A stretch of 64,000 bases of DNA, taken from positions 186,001 through 250,000 of the forward strand of contig NZ_JACEZT010000005.1 of assembly GCF_014042345.1 (NCBI RefSeq). The letters are read 5' to 3'. Below are positions 9,764 through 18,882 of the stretch, one piece after another. Position 1 is the stretch's first letter. Each line of letters starts with the position of its first letter. Origin of the DNA: Rugamonas brunnea (GTDB lineage: Bacteria > Pseudomonadota > Gammaproteobacteria > Burkholderiales > Burkholderiaceae_D). The position numbers were made by a program, and so were the translations under genes. The notes under the pieces are model-generated. The model saw only the letters and a list, made by a program, of their open reading frames with translations, did not search any database and was not told the DNA's origin.

Positions 9764-10060
9764 ATGGATGAGCAAACCAGCGAGCGTGTTTATGCGATGG
9801 GGGAGCGGATCAGCACGGTTGAAACCGAGGTGGCCGTGATCCAGTCCAACTACGTCAAGCGGGATGAGTTTGCCGCAACCCGTAACGAAATCAGCGAATT
9901 GCGTGCCGATATGGCGGACAATTTCCGCGCTGTCGAGCGACGGTTCGGCGATGTGCGTGTCGAAATCAAGGAACTCGGCAACAGCATGCTGAGGTGGATG
10001 GTGGCCACCCACCTCGCCTTCTTCGTCGCCATCGTCACCGTCGTCCACTACGTGCGCTAG
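9764..10060 (+). CDS. Small coiled-coil protein with C-terminal membrane anchor
   Basis: 98 aa from the ATG at 9764, chosen because GGGGA lies 6 nt upstream. In-frame starts at 9758, 9737 and 9701 are possible. No family is recognised with certainty. The middle (ERISTVETEVAVIQSNY and ELRADMADNFRAVERR) has heptad-like spacing expected of a coiled coil. The last ~20 residues (MLRWMVATHLAFFVAIVTVV) form one hydrophobic helix, so it is probably tail-anchored. Similar small proteins occur near phage genes and in plain chromosomes. It ends 4 nt into the convergent mutY. Confidence 0.55.
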   Translation: MDEQTSERVYAMGERISTVETEVAVIQSNYVKRDEFAATRNEISELRADMADNFRAVERRFGDVRVEIKELGNSMLRWMVATHLAFFVAIVTVVHYVR

Positions 10061-11217
10061 AACATGCGCTGCTGCGCCGCAGTCGCACTCCCCATTAACT
10101 CCACCAGCAGTTTCTTGACCGGCGCCGGCAGCGCCGCTTCGGCCAGCGTGGCCCCGTCATGCCACTGGTGGCCGTTGCCGGCCGCCAGCGCGTGGCGCCG
10201 CGCCAGCGTCACGCGGTAGGGCGCGATGTGCAACTTGTAGTGCGTGAACACGTGGGTGATGGTCGACAGCCGTTCATGCGACTCCATGTCACCGAACGGC
10301 GCCACGGCCCGCATCAGTTCCGCGTCGGCGGGCGGCGCCACGTTGTCGTCCTCGGCAGGCGTGTGGCCATCGAGTTCCGGCAGCGACAGCAGGCCACCCC
10401 AGATGCCGCTGGCGGGCCGCTGCTGCAACAGCACCTGGCCCTGGTCGACGATGGCCAGCAAGGTCGCGTGTTTTTCCGGGCTGGCCTTCTTCGGTTTGCG
10501 CACCGGCAGTTCGGCCGTGCGGCCCGTGGCGTGGGCCACGCAGCGCGCTTGCAGCGGACAGCGTTCGCACGACGGGCTGCTGCGCGTGCACAGCGTGGCG
10601 CCCATGTCCATCAAGCCTTGCGTGTACGCTTCGATGCCCTGTTCTGGCAGCAGCGCTTCGGCGCGCCGCCACATGGCTTCCTCCACTTTCTTCTCGCCCG
10701 GATAGGCGTCGATGCCGAAGGCGCGCGCGAACACGCGCTTGACGTTGCCGTCCATGATGGCGGCCCGTGCGCCGCTGGAAAACGCAGCGATGGCGGCCGC
10801 CGTCGAACGGCCGATGCCGGGCAGTTCGGCCAGCAGGCGCGGGTCGGACGGGAATGCGCCGCCGTGTTCCTCCACCACGCGCTGCGCGCACTTGTGCAGG
10901 TTGCGGGCGCGCGTGTAGTAGCCGAGGCCGGCCCACTGCGCCATCACCTCCTCCACGGGCGCGGCGGCCAGGTCGCGCAGGGTAGGGAAGCGCTCCAGGA
11001 AGCGCGCGTAATACCCAAGCACGGCGCTCACCTGTGTTTGCTGCAGCATGATCTCGGACAGCCAGATCAGATAGGCGTCGCGCGTGTTCTGCCACGGCAG
11101 CGCATGGCGGCCGTGCTGGCGCTGCCAGGTGATGATGGCGTCGGAAAAAGTGGGGTCGAAAAGGGCTTCCAGGTCCGCCGCGCCGGCCGGCGCGTGCGGG
11201 TGCTTCATACGTGTCAT
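10057..11217 (-). CDS. mutY: A/G-specific adenine glycosylase MutY
   Basis: 386 aa from the ATG at 11217. The frame is open further upstream but would overlap the preceding gene. MutY removes adenine mispaired with 8-oxoguanine. The catalytic Glu is in SEIMLQQTQV (about residue 55), the helix-hairpin-helix is LPGIGRSTAAAI (about 132-143), and the catalytic Asp is in AIMDGNVKR (residue 156). The iron-sulfur cysteines are spaced C-X6-C-X2-C-X5-C at about 210-226. A C-terminal NUDIX-like domain for 8-oxoG recognition follows. It starts 8 nt after the dynamin-like gene, which is preceded by mutM, so both 8-oxoguanine repair enzymes share one transcription unit. Confidence 0.95.
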   Translation of the reverse strand: MTRMKHPHAPAGAADLEALFDPTFSDAIITWQRQHGRHALPWQNTRDAYLIWLSEIMLQQTQVSAVLGYYARFLERFPTLRDLAAAPVEEVMAQWAGLGYYTRARNLHKCAQRVVEEHGGAFPSDPRLLAELPGIGRSTAAAIAAFSSGARAAIMDGNVKRVFARAFGIDAYPGEKKVEEAMWRRAEALLPEQGIEAYTQGLMDMGATLCTRSSPSCERCPLQARCVAHATGRTAELPVRKPKKASPEKHATLLAIVDQGQVLLQQRPASGIWGGLLSLPELDGHTPAEDDNVAPPADAELMRAVAPFGDMESHERLSTITHVFTHYKLHIAPYRVTLARRHALAAGNGHQWHDGATLAEAALPAPVKKLLVELMGSATAAQQRMF

Positions 11218-11225
11218 GCTGTTCC

Positions 11226-13154
11226 TTAGGCGGCCGCGTCGAGCGCGACGAACTCCGCGTTGATCGCGATGCTGATATTGCCCGCCAATTCGTTGAGACG
11301 CGCCTTGCGTTCCTCCAGCTCGCGCTGGCCCGCTTCGAACGCGTCGATTTTCTGTTCCAGGCTGTCGGTCGCATCGTGGATGCGCTGGATCGACGCCAGC
11401 CTGTGTTTGAGCTGGTCCTTGTGCTGCCGGATCTGCGCCTCCAGCGGCGCCATGATCACCTTGAGCCACGCGTCCGCGTCGGCGTTGGCGGCCTTGAAGC
11501 AGGTGCGCACGCGCGAGGCGATGGTGTCGAAGAATTTCTCCATCAGCACCACGCGGCTGGTGGTGATCAGGGTGGCCGTGCCGAACTGGCGCGCGTAGAT
11601 CGCTTCGATGGCGGCCACTTCCTCGCGGTAGCGTTGCAGCGAGAACGGCATCGGCATGGCCAGCGTGAGCCCGTGCTCGTTGGAGAAGCGGCGGTACATC
11701 ACGCCCATCATGTCGGCGATTTCCACGGTCTTGGCGTCGGCCGCGTCCAGGCTGGCGCGGATGCGCTCGAAGTACTGGCGCACGGCCTCGCGCACGCCGG
11801 TGAAGAAGCGGCTGCGCTGCATCTGCTCGCGCACCTGTTCGATGTCGTCGCGCACCAGGTCCATGCCCATGCAGGTGTACAGTTCCGTGGACAGGCGCGT
11901 GAACACGGCGCGCGTGGCCTGCAGCTTGAACAGGCTGGCGTCGAACTCCTTCTTCTCCACGTCGATGCGGCGCATCATGTGCGAGATCACGCTCTGGTTC
12001 TTGCCGCGCAGGCTTTTCAGTTCGTGCAGTTGTTCGACGATGTCGCGGATGCGGGTGGTGATCATCGACAGCTGGGCCGCGCTCAGCGATTGCAGCTCCG
12101 CGCCCAGCTGCCTGCGCACGATGTCCTTCTTGACCGGAATCAGCTCGTTGAACAGGGCCTGTTCCAGCGCCGGCAAACGGCTCTTACCCAGCAGCGCCTG
12201 GTCGCCGTTGATCTTGGCCACCAGCGCCTTCTGGGCCGAGACGGGGAACACCTGGCGCGCCTCCAGCCCCAGCATGTGGGCCGCGTGGGTTTGCTGGCGC
12301 TCGATCTCGGCGTTCACCTCGGCGTCGCTGCGCAGCTCGTCCCACATGCTGTCGATCTTGTTGAGCACCACCAGCCGGCCCGCGCCGGCGCCGATGTGCT
12401 GGCGCCACACTTCGATGTCGCTCTTGGTCACGCCGGTGTCGGCGGCCAGGATGAACAGCACCGCGTGCGCGTTGGGGATCAGGTTCAGCGTCAGTTCCGG
12501 CTCGGTGCCGATGGCGTTCAGGCCCGGCGTGTCGAGGATCACCAGCCCCTGCTTGAGCAGCGGGTGGGGGAAGTTGATGATGGCGTGGCGCCACAGCGAA
12601 ATCTCGACCATGCCGTCCTGGTCCAGCGTGACGGCCATGTCCGGGTCTTCATCGTCGTACAGGCCGTAGCGCTTGGCTTCGGCCACCGGCACGTGGCGTG
12701 TCAGGCTGACCTGCTTGAAGGCCTCGTACATGTCCTGGCCGGCCTCCAGGTTCAGCGGGATCACGGTCCAGGCGCCGGGCTGGTCGCGGTAGTCGCTGGT
12801 GGACAGGTTCTCGGCCCGGGTTTCGATCGGCAGCAGGCGGATCGACGGCGGCCAGGCCGGGTCGTACATCAGCTCCGTGGGGCACATGGTGGTGCGGCCG
12901 GCGGCCGAGGGCAGGATGCGCTGGCCGTAGTCGGCGAAGAAGATGGCGTTGATCAGCTCCGATTTGCCGCGCGAGAATTCCGCCACGAAGGCCACCGACA
13001 GCTTGTCGTCAGCCAGCCGCGCCAGCGTGCGCGCGATGCGCTGCTCGGCGGCCTGGTCGACCAGTTCGGCACTGTTGACCCAGGCCTGGTATTGCTTGAG
13101 CGCCGTCACCACGCCTTCGCGCCACGCGCTGTATTGTAGAAAATCCCGCACCAT
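11226..13154 (-). CDS. Dynamin-family large GTPase
   Basis: 642 aa from the ATG at 13154, with GGGAG about 5 nt upstream. GTPase motifs are visible: P-loop VAEFSRGKSELINA (GKS at residues 63-65), switch-region TT around 88-89, DTPG at 208-211 and NKID at 265-268. The rest is mostly alpha-helical with long Gln/Glu/Arg-rich coiled-coil stretches, including a C-terminal one near 590-640, as in bacterial dynamin-like proteins. It lies between mutM (38 nt upstream) and mutY (8 nt downstream) on the same strand. This suggests a DNA-repair or replication-linked role; the E. coli dynamin-like CrfC has been linked to replication forks. No membrane-spanning segment is obvious. The role is inference. 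Confidence 0.85.
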   Translation of the reverse strand: MVRDFLQYSAWREGVVTALKQYQAWVNSAELVDQAAEQRIARTLARLADDKLSVAFVAEFSRGKSELINAIFFADYGQRILPSAAGRTTMCPTELMYDPAWPPSIRLLPIETRAENLSTSDYRDQPGAWTVIPLNLEAGQDMYEAFKQVSLTRHVPVAEAKRYGLYDDEDPDMAVTLDQDGMVEISLWRHAIINFPHPLLKQGLVILDTPGLNAIGTEPELTLNLIPNAHAVLFILAADTGVTKSDIEVWRQHIGAGAGRLVVLNKIDSMWDELRSDAEVNAEIERQQTHAAHMLGLEARQVFPVSAQKALVAKINGDQALLGKSRLPALEQALFNELIPVKKDIVRRQLGAELQSLSAAQLSMITTRIRDIVEQLHELKSLRGKNQSVISHMMRRIDVEKKEFDASLFKLQATRAVFTRLSTELYTCMGMDLVRDDIEQVREQMQRSRFFTGVREAVRQYFERIRASLDAADAKTVEIADMMGVMYRRFSNEHGLTLAMPMPFSLQRYREEVAAIEAIYARQFGTATLITTSRVVLMEKFFDTIASRVRTCFKAANADADAWLKVIMAPLEAQIRQHKDQLKHRLASIQRIHDATDSLEQKIDAFEAGQRELEERKARLNELAGNISIAINAEFVALDAAA

Positions 13155-13192
13155 GATGCTCCCTTTGCCCGGCTGGTCCGTTGTTGTTTTGC

Positions 13193-14026
13193 TTATTTCT
13201 GGCATACGACGCAATAGAAGGTGGAACGTTGCCCCTGCTTGATCTGGCGTACCGGCGTGCCGCACACCCGGCATGGCACGCCAGCACGATCATAGACGAA
13301 ATACGACTGCTGGAAATAACCGGACTGGCCGTTCACGCTAATAAAGTCGCGCAGCGTGCTGCCGCCCTGGACGATGGCCTCGGCCAGCACGGTGCGCACG
13401 GCCCCGGCCAGCCGTTCATAGCGGGCCAGGCTGATGCGGCGGGCCGGCGTCTTCGGGTTGATGCCGGCCCGGAACAGGCTCTCCGACGCGTAGATATTGC
13501 CCACCCCGACCACGATGTCGCCCGCCAGCAGCACCTGCTTGACGGCCGCGCCGCGGCCGCGTGTGTGGGCGTACAGCAGCTGGCCGGAAAAGCCCTCCTC
13601 GAGTGGTTCCACGCCCAGGCCGCGCAGCAGCACGTGCTGGGCCAGGTCGCCCTCGTCGAGTCCATGCCACAGCACGGCGCCGAAGCGGCGCGGGTCCGTC
13701 AGGCGCAGCACCTGGCGCCCGTCCGGCCCGTCGACGACAAGGTCGAAATGGTCGTGTTTGCCCGGCGCTATGCCTTCCGGCAGCACCCGCAAGTGGCCCG
13801 ACATGCCCAGGTGGATGATCAGCGTGCCATGGTCGAAATGCAGCAGCAGGTATTTGCCGCGCCGGCCGGTGGCGCGCACGGTGTGGCCGGGCAGCGCGTC
13901 CGGCAAGTGGGGCGGGAACGGCCAGCGCAAGCCGTCGCGGCGCTGCACCACGGCCCGCACGGTGCGACCCTCCAGGTGGGGGGCGACGCCGCGGCGGGTG
14001 ACTTCAACTTCTGGCAATTCTGGCAT
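13193..14026 (-). CDS. mutM: Formamidopyrimidine-DNA glycosylase MutM (Fpg)
   Basis: 277 aa. Fpg excises 8-oxoguanine and formamidopyrimidines through an N-terminal proline. After Met the protein starts [12 protein letters not shown], with catalytic Pro and Glu at the canonical positions, and [11 protein letters not shown] supplies the catalytic Lys. The C-terminus is the zinc finger [21 protein letters not shown] followed by VVCQ, with four cysteines. The length is normal for the family. It is the first gene of the minus-strand group with the dynamin-like GTPase and mutY, and is divergent from the TPR lipoprotein gene across a 164-nt gap. Confidence 0.97.
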   Translation of the reverse strand: MPELPEVEVTRRGVAPHLEGRTVRAVVQRRDGLRWPFPPHLPDALPGHTVRATGRRGKYLLLHFDHGTLIIHLGMSGHLRVLPEGIAPGKHDHFDLVVDGPDGRQVLRLTDPRRFGAVLWHGLDEGDLAQHVLLRGLGVEPLEEGFSGQLLYAHTRGRGAAVKQVLLAGDIVVGVGNIYASESLFRAGINPKTPARRISLARYERLAGAVRTVLAEAIVQGGSTLRDFISVNGQSGYFQQSYFVYDRAGVPCRVCGTPVRQIKQGQRSTFYCVVCQK

Positions 14027-14190
14027 CGGGGATGGTGTCTCGCTGGTAAGAGGGAAGTCGCAGGGAAGTCGATTCTGTCTGGGTGGAATATTTCGTTACA
14101 CTGGGAGCAGACGCGGGCGCCGCGTTGAGCGTAAAATCTGTCACTAGCGCCACCGCCAGTCCGTTCCGCCCGACCTGCCAGGATTTCCCT

Positions 14191-15951
14191 TTGAAAAACG
14201 CTTTCACCATTGTAACCCTGTCCGTCCTCATGTCGGCGTGCGCCGTTGCGCCGCGCGCTCCGGTGGAGGCGGCCGCGCCGCCGGCGCCCGAGCCGGTCAC
14301 GCCCGCCCCGGCGCCGGTGGAGGACGCGCTGCCCGGCGTCGAGATGACCAGCGACATGATGTACAAGCTGACCAAGGCGGAACTGGAGTTTAAGCGCGGC
14401 CAGTGGCAAGGCCCGTACATGACGATGATGACGCTGGCCCAGCAAACGCGCGATCCGCGCCTGGCCAAGCGCGCGGCGGAAATGGCGCTGACGGCCAAGC
14501 AGGGCCCGGAAGCGCTGGCCGCGATCCGCCTGTGGCGCGGCCTGGCGCCCAATTCGGACGAGGCGGTGCAGTACTTCCTCGGCTTCGCCGTCGTCAACGA
14601 CGACCTGTCGGAAGCGGAGCAGATCTTCGCCGAGCGCCTGAAGGCGGCCCCGCCGGCCGGGCGCGGGCTGGCCATGTTCCAGATGCAGCAATTCCTGCTG
14701 CGCGCCAAGGACAAGGCGGCCGCCTACGCGCTTACCGAGCGGGTGCTGGCGCCTTATGGCGACATGCTGGAAGCCCATCTGATCCTGGCCCAGAGCGCGT
14801 TCGCCAACAATGACCACGAGCGCGCCCGCGCCGAGGCGGACGCCGCATTGCGGCTGCGTCCCGACTCCGAGCTGGCCGTGCTGACCCAGGCCCAGGTGGC
14901 GCCCGATGTGGAGGGCGCCGTCAAGGTGCTGACCGATTTCCTGGCGCACCACGCGGGCGCGCGCGAAGTGCGCGCGGCCTATGCCCGCATCCTGGTCGAC
15001 AACAAGCAGTACGACGAGGCCCGCAAGCAGTTCCTGTTGCTGCTCAAGGACCAGCCCGACAACCTGGCCACGCTGTACGCGCTCGGTGTGACGGCCATGC
15101 AAAGCCAGGACCTGGCCGGCGCCGAGGATTACTTCAAGCGCTTCATCGCCGTGCTGGGCGACCATCCGTCCGACGAGCGCGACCCGTCCAAGGTGCTGAT
15201 GATCCTGTCGCAGCTGGCCGAGGAGCGCGGCGACTTCGATACGGCCGCGCAGTGGCTGGAGAAGGTGGAATCGAACGACAGCCGCGTGTATCTGACGGCC
15301 CGCTTGAAACGGGCCCAGCTCACGGCGCGCAAGGGCGAGGTGGACGAGGCGCGCAAGCAGCTCGAAGCGCTGCAAACGTCCGACCCCGTGGAGCAGGCCC
15401 AGATCATCCAGACCGATGCCCAGATCCTGCGCGACGCCGGCGATACCCGCACCGCGTTCGTGGTGCTGCAGAACGGCCTCAAGCGCTTCCCCGATAACGC
15501 CGACCTGCTGTACGACTTCGCGCTGGCGGCCGAAAAGCTGGGCGAGCTCGACGTGATGGAAAAGAGCCTGCGCCAGGTGATCGAGACGGTGCCCGACAAC
15601 CATCACGCCCTGAACGCGCTCGGCTATTCGCTGGCCGAACGCAACGTGCGCCTGACGGAAGCGTTCGCGCTGATCGACAAGGCGCTCAAGATGGCGCCGG
15701 GCGACCCCTTCATCATGGACAGCATGGGGTGGGTGCAGTTCCGCCTGGGCCACCTGGCCGAGGCCGAGGACATGCTGCGCCGCGCCTACGCCTTGCGCAA
15801 CGATCCCGAGATCGCCGTCCACCTCGGTGAAGTGCTGTGGGTGAAGGGCGACCAGACCGGTGCGCGCAAGATGTGGTCGGAAGCGAAAGCCAAGGACCCC
15901 AAGAACGACGCGCTCAAGAGCACGCTGGCGCGCCTGAACCAAAGCCTGTAA
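14191..15951 (+). CDS. TPR-repeat lipoprotein upstream of lolB
   Basis: 586 aa if started at the TTG at 14191, which has AGGA about 9 nt upstream and gives a clean lipoprotein signal MKNAFTIVTLSVLMSAC. The frame is open back to 14083, but that part does not resemble a signal peptide. A Pro/Ala linker follows the cysteine, then at least nine tetratricopeptide-like helical repeats through the C-terminus (for example YALGVTAMQSQDLAGAEDYF). Proteins of this type often sit before lolB-ispE in betaproteobacteria. A scaffold role at the inner face of the outer membrane is inferred from the lipobox and TPRs. It is followed by lolB after 6 nt. Confidence 0.8.
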   Translation: MKNAFTIVTLSVLMSACAVAPRAPVEAAAPPAPEPVTPAPAPVEDALPGVEMTSDMMYKLTKAELEFKRGQWQGPYMTMMTLAQQTRDPRLAKRAAEMALTAKQGPEALAAIRLWRGLAPNSDEAVQYFLGFAVVNDDLSEAEQIFAERLKAAPPAGRGLAMFQMQQFLLRAKDKAAAYALTERVLAPYGDMLEAHLILAQSAFANNDHERARAEADAALRLRPDSELAVLTQAQVAPDVEGAVKVLTDFLAHHAGAREVRAAYARILVDNKQYDEARKQFLLLLKDQPDNLATLYALGVTAMQSQDLAGAEDYFKRFIAVLGDHPSDERDPSKVLMILSQLAEERGDFDTAAQWLEKVESNDSRVYLTARLKRAQLTARKGEVDEARKQLEALQTSDPVEQAQIIQTDAQILRDAGDTRTAFVVLQNGLKRFPDNADLLYDFALAAEKLGELDVMEKSLRQVIETVPDNHHALNALGYSLAERNVRLTEAFALIDKALKMAPGDPFIMDSMGWVQFRLGHLAEAEDMLRRAYALRNDPEIAVHLGEVLWVKGDQTGARKMWSEAKAKDPKNDALKSTLARLNQSL

Positions 15952-15957
15952 GCACTG

Positions 15958-16563
15958 ATGAGCAAACTGATCTCCACGCTGGCCGCGCTGCTTGCCCTGT
16001 CCGCGCTGGCCGGCTGCGCCACGCCATCCGCGCCCTTGTCCTCGGCCGCCGTTGCGCCTTACCAGGCCGCTATCGAACTCAATGGCCGGCTGTCCGTCAA
16101 CTACAGCAAGGATGGCAAGCGCGAAACGCTGTCCGGCAAATTCAACTGGCTGCAAACGGCCAACCGCACCGACGTCAGCCTGGCCTCGCCGCTGGGTTCG
16201 ACCATCGCCACCATCACAGTCGCGCCCGGTTATGCCAGCCTGACGGAAGCGGGCAAGGCGCCCCGCGTGGCCGACGATATCGACAGCCTGAGCGCGCAGA
16301 CGCTGGGCTGGACCTTGCCCGTGTCCGGCCTGCGCGACTGGCTGCAAGGCCACGCCACGGCCGCCGACGGCAGCCGGTTCGCGGCCAGCCCCGCGCACAG
16401 CAGCGTGACCACGCGCGATGGCTGGCGCCTTGACTATGTGTCGTGGCAGGACGAGGGCGCCGCCGTGCCCCGGCCGCGCCGCATCGACCTGGCGCGCGGC
16501 GCCGTCGGCGGGCTGGAGGACATGCAGATTCGCATCGTCATCGACGCCCCGGCCGCACCCTGA
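15958..16563 (+). CDS. lolB: Outer-membrane lipoprotein receptor LolB
   Basis: 201 aa. LolB receives lipoproteins from periplasmic LolA and inserts them in the outer membrane. A lipoprotein signal ends in LAGC with Cys20. The mature part has the LolB beta-barrel pattern, including IELNGRLSVNYSKDGKRE and the segment QTLGWTLPVSGLRDWLQG. Its position between a TPR lipoprotein and ispE is the standard betaproteobacterial order. It starts 6 nt after the TPR gene, so the two are almost certainly co-translated. Confidence 0.93.
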   Translation: MSKLISTLAALLALSALAGCATPSAPLSSAAVAPYQAAIELNGRLSVNYSKDGKRETLSGKFNWLQTANRTDVSLASPLGSTIATITVAPGYASLTEAGKAPRVADDIDSLSAQTLGWTLPVSGLRDWLQGHATAADGSRFAASPAHSSVTTRDGWRLDYVSWQDEGAAVPRPRRIDLARGAVGGLEDMQIRIVIDAPAAP

Positions 16564-16582
16564 CTCTTACCTTCAATTCGTT

Positions 16583-17461
16583 ATGCAAAGTCTCAACAAT
16601 TGCCCGGCCCCGGCCAAACTGAATCTGTTCCTGCACGTGAACGGCCGCCGTGCCGACGGCTACCATCTGCTGCAAACCGTGTTCCAGCTGATCGACCATG
16701 GCGACACGCTGCACTACGCGCTGCGCGACGACCACGTGATCCATCGGGTGACGGACGTGGCCGGCGTGCCCGAGCAGCAGGACCTGATCATCCGCGCCGC
16801 CTTGCTGTTGCAGGCCGAAGTATTGCGCCGCACGGGCGCCTTGCCGCCCGGCGTCGATATCGCCATCGACAAGCGATTGCCGATGGGCGGCGGCCTCGGC
16901 GGCGGCTCGTCCGACGCGGCCACCACGCTGATGGCGCTCAACCATTTGTGGCAGGCCGGCCTGACGCGCGAGGAACTGATGGCGCTGGGCTTGCCGCTGG
17001 GCGCCGACATCCCGTTCTTCATCTTCGGCCAGACCGCGTTTGCGGAAGGGGTGGGCGAGGCCATGCAGCCCGTGCGCGCGCCTGATTGCTGGTATGTGGT
17101 GATTGAGCCAGGTGTTGAAGTACCGACCGCGAAAATTTTTTGCTCGGAACATTTGACAAGGGACACGCCGCCCATCATAATAACGGACTTTTCCAGCTAC
17201 CTCGAAAAACAAACAGGTTTGAAGGGGTACGGAAAAAACGATTTGCAGCAAGTGGCAACGCAGTTATTCCCGCCGGTAGCCGAGGCGATCGAATGGCTCG
17301 CTGCTTACGGTGACGCCAGGATGACTGGCTCCGGAGCTTGTGTGTTTTGTGCGGTCGGCAGTGAAGTCGAAGCGGACGCGGTGCTCAGAAATGTGCCTGC
17401 CAAGTGGGTTGCCTGGAAAGCCAAAGCACTAGACAAGCATCCCATCGCCAGCTTGTTGTGA
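16583..17461 (+). CDS. ispE: 4-diphosphocytidyl-2-C-methyl-D-erythritol kinase IspE
   Basis: 292 aa from the ATG at 16583. IspE phosphorylates CDP-ME in the MEP isoprenoid pathway. It is a GHMP kinase: the substrate motif PAPAKLNLFLHVNGRR opens the protein and the ATP-binding Gly-rich loop is LPMGGGLGGGSSDAA at about residues 96-110. The C-terminal ARMTGSGACVF matches GHMP motif 3. The last ~330 nt are visibly poorer in GC than the first part. It lies 19 nt after lolB and directly before tRNA-Gln. Confidence 0.96.
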   Translation: MQSLNNCPAPAKLNLFLHVNGRRADGYHLLQTVFQLIDHGDTLHYALRDDHVIHRVTDVAGVPEQQDLIIRAALLLQAEVLRRTGALPPGVDIAIDKRLPMGGGLGGGSSDAATTLMALNHLWQAGLTREELMALGLPLGADIPFFIFGQTAFAEGVGEAMQPVRAPDCWYVVIEPGVEVPTAKIFCSEHLTRDTPPIIITDFSSYLEKQTGLKGYGKNDLQQVATQLFPPVAEAIEWLAAYGDARMTGSGACVFCAVGSEVEADAVLRNVPAKWVAWKAKALDKHPIASLL

Positions 17462-17475
17462 GTAGGAAAAAAGAT

Positions 17476-17504
17476 TTGGCTTAGCGTGAAGTTTCCGGTA
17501 GAAT
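17476..17504 (+). promoter_or_regulatory. Sigma70-type promoter for tRNA-Gln
   Basis: A -35 box TTGGCT (17476-17481) and a -10 box TAGAAT (17499-17504) are separated by exactly 17 nt. The site lies 34 nt before the tRNA start, so transcription would begin near 17511. It overlaps the region just downstream of the ispE stop. Confidence 0.65.
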
Positions 17505-17537
17505 GCCGGGCATGTAACGACAAGCAGTCAGTTGCGT

Positions 17538-17614
17538 AGGGGAATCGCCAAGCTGGTTAAGGCACCGGATTTTGATTCCGGCATACCAAGGTTCGAATCC
17601 TTGTTCCCCTGCCA
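17538..17614 (+). tRNA. glnU: tRNA-Gln (anticodon TTG)
   Basis: A full cloverleaf is visible over 77 nt. The acceptor arms AGGGGAA (17538-17544) and TTCCCCT (17604-17610) pair perfectly, followed by discriminator G and an encoded CCA. The anticodon stem CCGGA/TCCGG encloses loop TTTTGAT with anticodon TTG at 17572-17574. The T-arm reads AAGGTTCGAATCCTT. The gene lies between ispE and prs, as in many betaproteobacteria. Confidence 0.97.
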
Positions 17615-17770
17615 TTCATTTTCTCTGCGATTCTGTCGAGGCGAAGTTGGCCTCCAGCCAGAGGGAAGGCAGATGATGCCGCCCACGCGGGTCATTCATA
17701 GTACAGCGCCACGCGGACTTGCCGCTGGCGACTTTTCAAAATTTTTCACACTCTATCTCTGGGACTCCCA

Positions 17771-18721
17771 ATGGCTTACGAAAACCTGATGGTTTTTACC
17801 GGCAACGCTAATCCTGCGTTGGCAGAAGGAGTCGCAAAAAACCTCGGCATTCCACTCGGCAAGGCAAACGTCTCGAAGTTCTCGGACGGCGAAGTGATGG
17901 TTGAAATCAACGAAAACGTCCGCGGTAAGGACGTGTTCGTGCTGCAATCGACCTGCGCTCCGACCAACGACAACCTGATGGAACTGATCCTGATGGTTGA
18001 CGCTCTGAAACGCGCATCGGCTGGCCGCATCACGGCCGCCATCCCTTACTTCGGTTATGCCCGCCAGGACCGCCGCCCGCGTTCGGCGCGTGTGGCCATC
18101 TCGGCCAAGGTGGTGGCCAACATGCTGGAAGAAGCGGGCGTCGAGCGCGTCCTGATCATGGATCTGCACGCAGACCAGATCCAGGGCTTCTTCGACATTC
18201 CGGTCGACAATATCTACGCTTCGCCTATCCTGCTGGGCGACCTGCAGAAGAAGAATTATCAGGACCTGCTGGTGGTGTCGCCGGACGTCGGCGGCGTGGT
18301 GCGCGCCCGTGCGCTGGCCAAGCGCCTCGGTTGCGACCTGGCCATCATCGACAAGCGCCGTCCCAAGGCCAACGTGTCCGAAGTGATGAACATCATCGGT
18401 GAAGTCGAAGGCCGCAACTGCGTGATCATGGACGACATGGTCGACACGGCCGGCACCCTGGTCAAGGCCGCTGAAGTGCTGAAAGAGCGCGGCGCCCAGA
18501 AAGTGATCGCCTATTGCACCCACGCCGTGCTGTCGGGTCCCGCCATCGACCGTATCACCAGCTCGTCGCTGGATGAACTGGTGGTGACGGACACCATCCC
18601 GTTGTCGGACGCGGCCAAAGCTTGCGGCAAGATCCGCCAGCTGACCTGCGCACCGCTGCTGGCCGAGACGTTCAAACGCATCATCAAGGGCGATTCCGTG
18701 ATCTCCCTGTTTATCGACTAA
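17771..18721 (+). CDS. prs: Ribose-phosphate pyrophosphokinase (PRPP synthetase)
   Basis: 316 aa. It makes PRPP from ribose 5-phosphate and ATP for purine, pyrimidine, histidine, tryptophan and NAD synthesis. Class I features are present: [20 protein letters not shown] near residue 36, the catalytic flexible-loop region [16 protein letters not shown], and the PRPP-binding loop [13 protein letters not shown]. The start at 17771 is supported by homology with [15 protein letters not shown]. It sits between tRNA-Gln and rplY. Confidence 0.97.
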   Translation: MAYENLMVFTGNANPALAEGVAKNLGIPLGKANVSKFSDGEVMVEINENVRGKDVFVLQSTCAPTNDNLMELILMVDALKRASAGRITAAIPYFGYARQDRRPRSARVAISAKVVANMLEEAGVERVLIMDLHADQIQGFFDIPVDNIYASPILLGDLQKKNYQDLLVVSPDVGGVVRARALAKRLGCDLAIIDKRRPKANVSEVMNIIGEVEGRNCVIMDDMVDTAGTLVKAAEVLKERGAQKVIAYCTHAVLSGPAIDRITSSSLDELVVTDTIPLSDAAKACGKIRQLTCAPLLAETFKRIIKGDSVISLFID

Positions 18722-18748
18722 GATAGACGACAGCATCAGCAACACCGG

Positions 18749-18788
18749 CGGCGCCTGGCTTTTGAGCCGGAGCGCCGTTGTGCTTTTC
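18749..18788 (+). terminator. Possible terminator after prs
   Basis: An inverted repeat CGGCGC (18749-18754) / GCGCCG (18772-18777) with an inner GGCT/AGCC pairing is followed by a moderately T-rich stretch (TTGTGCTTTT). It lies 28 nt past the prs stop. The U-tract is weak, so partial read-through into rplY is likely. Confidence 0.4.
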
Positions 18789-18816
18789 CGGATTCATGAG
18801 CGTTTTGCTCATTCTT

Positions 18817-18842
18817 GAAGCGCCCTGGTCGCGGGGCGCTTC
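18817..18842 (+). promoter_or_regulatory. Stem-loop in the prs-rplY leader
   Basis: A perfect 9-bp inverted repeat GAAGCGCCC / GGGCGCTTC with an 8-nt loop ends 40 nt before the rplY start. No T-tract follows. It could be a processing or stability element in the rplY leader. Function is not known. Confidence 0.4.
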
Positions 18843-18882
18843 CTAACACGGGGCGCGAGCCCTGTATTTTTTGGAGTATCAC

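Noticed and set aside
11211-13139. A 642-aa plus-strand open frame opposite the dynamin-like gene
   Set aside because: It is an antisense shadow; the minus strand has intact GTPase motifs and a proper ribosome site.
13819-16398. An 859-aa minus-strand open frame opposite the TPR lipoprotein and lolB
   Set aside because: Its last part is a wrong-frame reading of mutM, and the rest mirrors the TPR gene. No domain is recognisable.
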